DNA of 64,000 nucleotides, from the NCBI RefSeq assembly GCF_001542875.1, contig NZ_LMAF01000002.1, forward strand, positions 705,501 through 769,500. The letters are read 5' to 3'. Numbering within the stretch: the first letter of the stretch is position 1; each line of letters starts with the position of its first letter. Positions 63,121 to 64,000 of the stretch are shown piece by piece. Source of the DNA: Erythrobacter sp. YT30 (lineage in GTDB: Bacteria; Pseudomonadota; Alphaproteobacteria; Sphingomonadales; Sphingomonadaceae). Both the position numbers and the translations under genes were made by a program. The notes beneath the pieces are model-generated. The model saw nothing but the letters and a program-made list of their open reading frames with translations. It made no database searches and was not told the DNA's origin.

Positions 63121-63987
63121 TCAATTGTTCTCGTCGGCTTCTTCGGTCTCGACTGCCTCTTCCTCGTAATCGTAGTCTTCATCCCACGCCGCTTCGGTAG
63201 CGCTGGAGCTCCCTTCGATCTCCTCGACCGAGTAACCGGTGGCTTCGGCAACCTTTGCTTTTTCCTCAGCGGAAAGATCGGCGAAAGCGCGCTTTTCGGG
63301 AAGATCAGCGGTTGCTTCAGCGATGCGCGTTTCCATTCCCATGAAGGTCTCCATCATTTGCGGCATCACCTCCATGCTCGCACCGATAATGCGTGGATCG
63401 CTCGACATGGTGAAGCTCTTGCGCGCGAAACTTGCGCCGGTGTCGGTGAGGAAGAACGCCTCGATCTCAGCTAGTTCCGTGTCATTGAAATTGATCGCAT
63501 AGAGTTCTGACATGGCCTTGCGCATCGAAGGCTCCATCGCGGACATGACTTCACCCATCATCTCGGGGAGGAGTTTGGACTCGCGGGCGCGGCGCTCTTC
63601 CCATGCAGGATCAAACAGCAAAGCAAGCTCGGCGGCCTGCTCCTTCTCCAGATCAAGTTCGAACGTGGTGAGACCCGTGCCTTCTGCGATGGCTGAGACT
63701 GCCGCACCGCCAGCGGCATCTGAAAGGGGGCCGAGCAGATCATCGAACATGGTTCCCATCATTTCGGCCATGCTGCCTTCAGGGATCATGAGTCCAACAA
63801 TGCGCGTGGCCTGGGGCAGGCGCGCTTCCTGATCGGCGGTTAGCGGTTCAGTTGGAAAGGCTTCGGAAAGCCCCGCCATCATTTGCTCCATTTCATCGGC
63901 GCTGGGTTCGCTTTCCTGCGCGGCGGCCGGGATGGCCGAAAGGGCGAGCGCAAAGCCTGATGCGGCGGCGAGAATGGTGCGTTTCAT
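63121..63987 (-). CDS. DUF2059 exported protein
   Basis: 288 residues. Signal peptide (MKRTILAAASGFALALSAIPAAAQ). DUF2059-like core: ELYAINFNDTELAEIEAFFLTDTGASFARKSFTMSS (with helix patterns N-x-x-D-T-E-L-A-E-I-E-A-F), and a Met-rich N-terminal part (EQMMAGLSEAF, MIPEGSMAEMMGTMFDDLLGP). The C-terminus is highly acidic. Function unknown. Periplasmic location expected. Confidence 0.88.
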   Translation of the reverse strand: MKRTILAAASGFALALSAIPAAAQESEPSADEMEQMMAGLSEAFPTEPLTADQEARLPQATRIVGLMIPEGSMAEMMGTMFDDLLGPLSDAAGGAAVSAIAEGTGLTTFELDLEKEQAAELALLFDPAWEERRARESKLLPEMMGEVMSAMEPSMRKAMSELYAINFNDTELAEIEAFFLTDTGASFARKSFTMSSDPRIIGASMEVMPQMMETFMGMETRIAEATADLPEKRAFADLSAEEKAKVAEATGYSVEEIEGSSSATEAAWDEDYDYEEEAVETEEADENN

Positions 63988-64000
63988 GTGAGGTCCTGTC

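Overview
The window reads as a chromosomal segment of an alphaproteobacterium of the order Sphingomonadales, most likely Erythrobacteraceae (inference from gene content, no search was run). Supporting signs are a serine palmitoyltransferase with its dedicated acyl carrier protein (sphingolipid synthesis), DivK and DUF3572, a decayed gene transfer agent (GTA), an alphaproteobacterial DksA with a degenerate zinc finger, GluQ-RS, PduO, a poly-proline OmpA and a TonB-ExbB-ExbD-ExbD array. Coding density is high. I see no tRNA, rRNA, CRISPR array or intact insertion sequence.

Layout. 1-10.5 kb: a malic enzyme cut by the left edge diverges from mutS; next come an acidic membrane protein, a gluQ / twin-TM protein / pduO / 3-hydroxyacyl-CoA dehydrogenase run, an HNH nuclease, a DUF4112 protein and an orphan peptide-binding lipoprotein. 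10.5-17.5 kb: PilZ and DksA regulators, a DUF3572-HAD-RidA-DUF482 operon, divK, and the ACP-SPT sphingolipid pair. 17.7-19.1 kb: remains of a GTA structural cluster, in which a nearly intact terminase small subunit and the first third of the large subunit are joined to a frameshifted DUF2793 gene; everything normally between them is gone. 19.2-28.2 kb: OmpA, an MFS transporter, and a minus-strand run of csp, argD, argF, hslO, a DUF3617-like gene and queC. 28-34.7 kb: an M20 amidohydrolase, a fatty acid/sterol hydroxylase, a GMC oxidoreductase, and glnK-amtB behind a near-perfect sigma-54 promoter.

34.8-46 kb: translation genes (prfC, pheT, pheS, rplT, rpmI) on the minus strand with an AraC regulator between rplT and pheS, a free-standing SecD P1-like periplasmic protein, hisN, and a second AraC regulator divergent from hisN. 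46-56 kb: prs, a group of poorly characterised exported proteins, glpX, homoserine dehydrogenase and lipoproteins. 56-60 kb: tonB-exbB-exbD1-exbD2, a terminator, a 256-bp element bounded by perfect 19-bp inverted repeats, then exbD3. 60-64 kb: an aminoglycoside nucleotidyltransferase-like gene immediately downstream of a DEXH helicase of the Lhr / ligase-associated type, and a DUF2059 exported protein.

I did not find a clearly new multi-gene defence or biosynthetic system. The most informative observations are the GTA deletion scar, the MITE-like element splitting the exbD array, the free-standing SecD P1 protein, the helicase-nucleotidyltransferase pair, and several sequence-visible regulatory sites (sigma-54, CtrA-like, AraC-like repeats).
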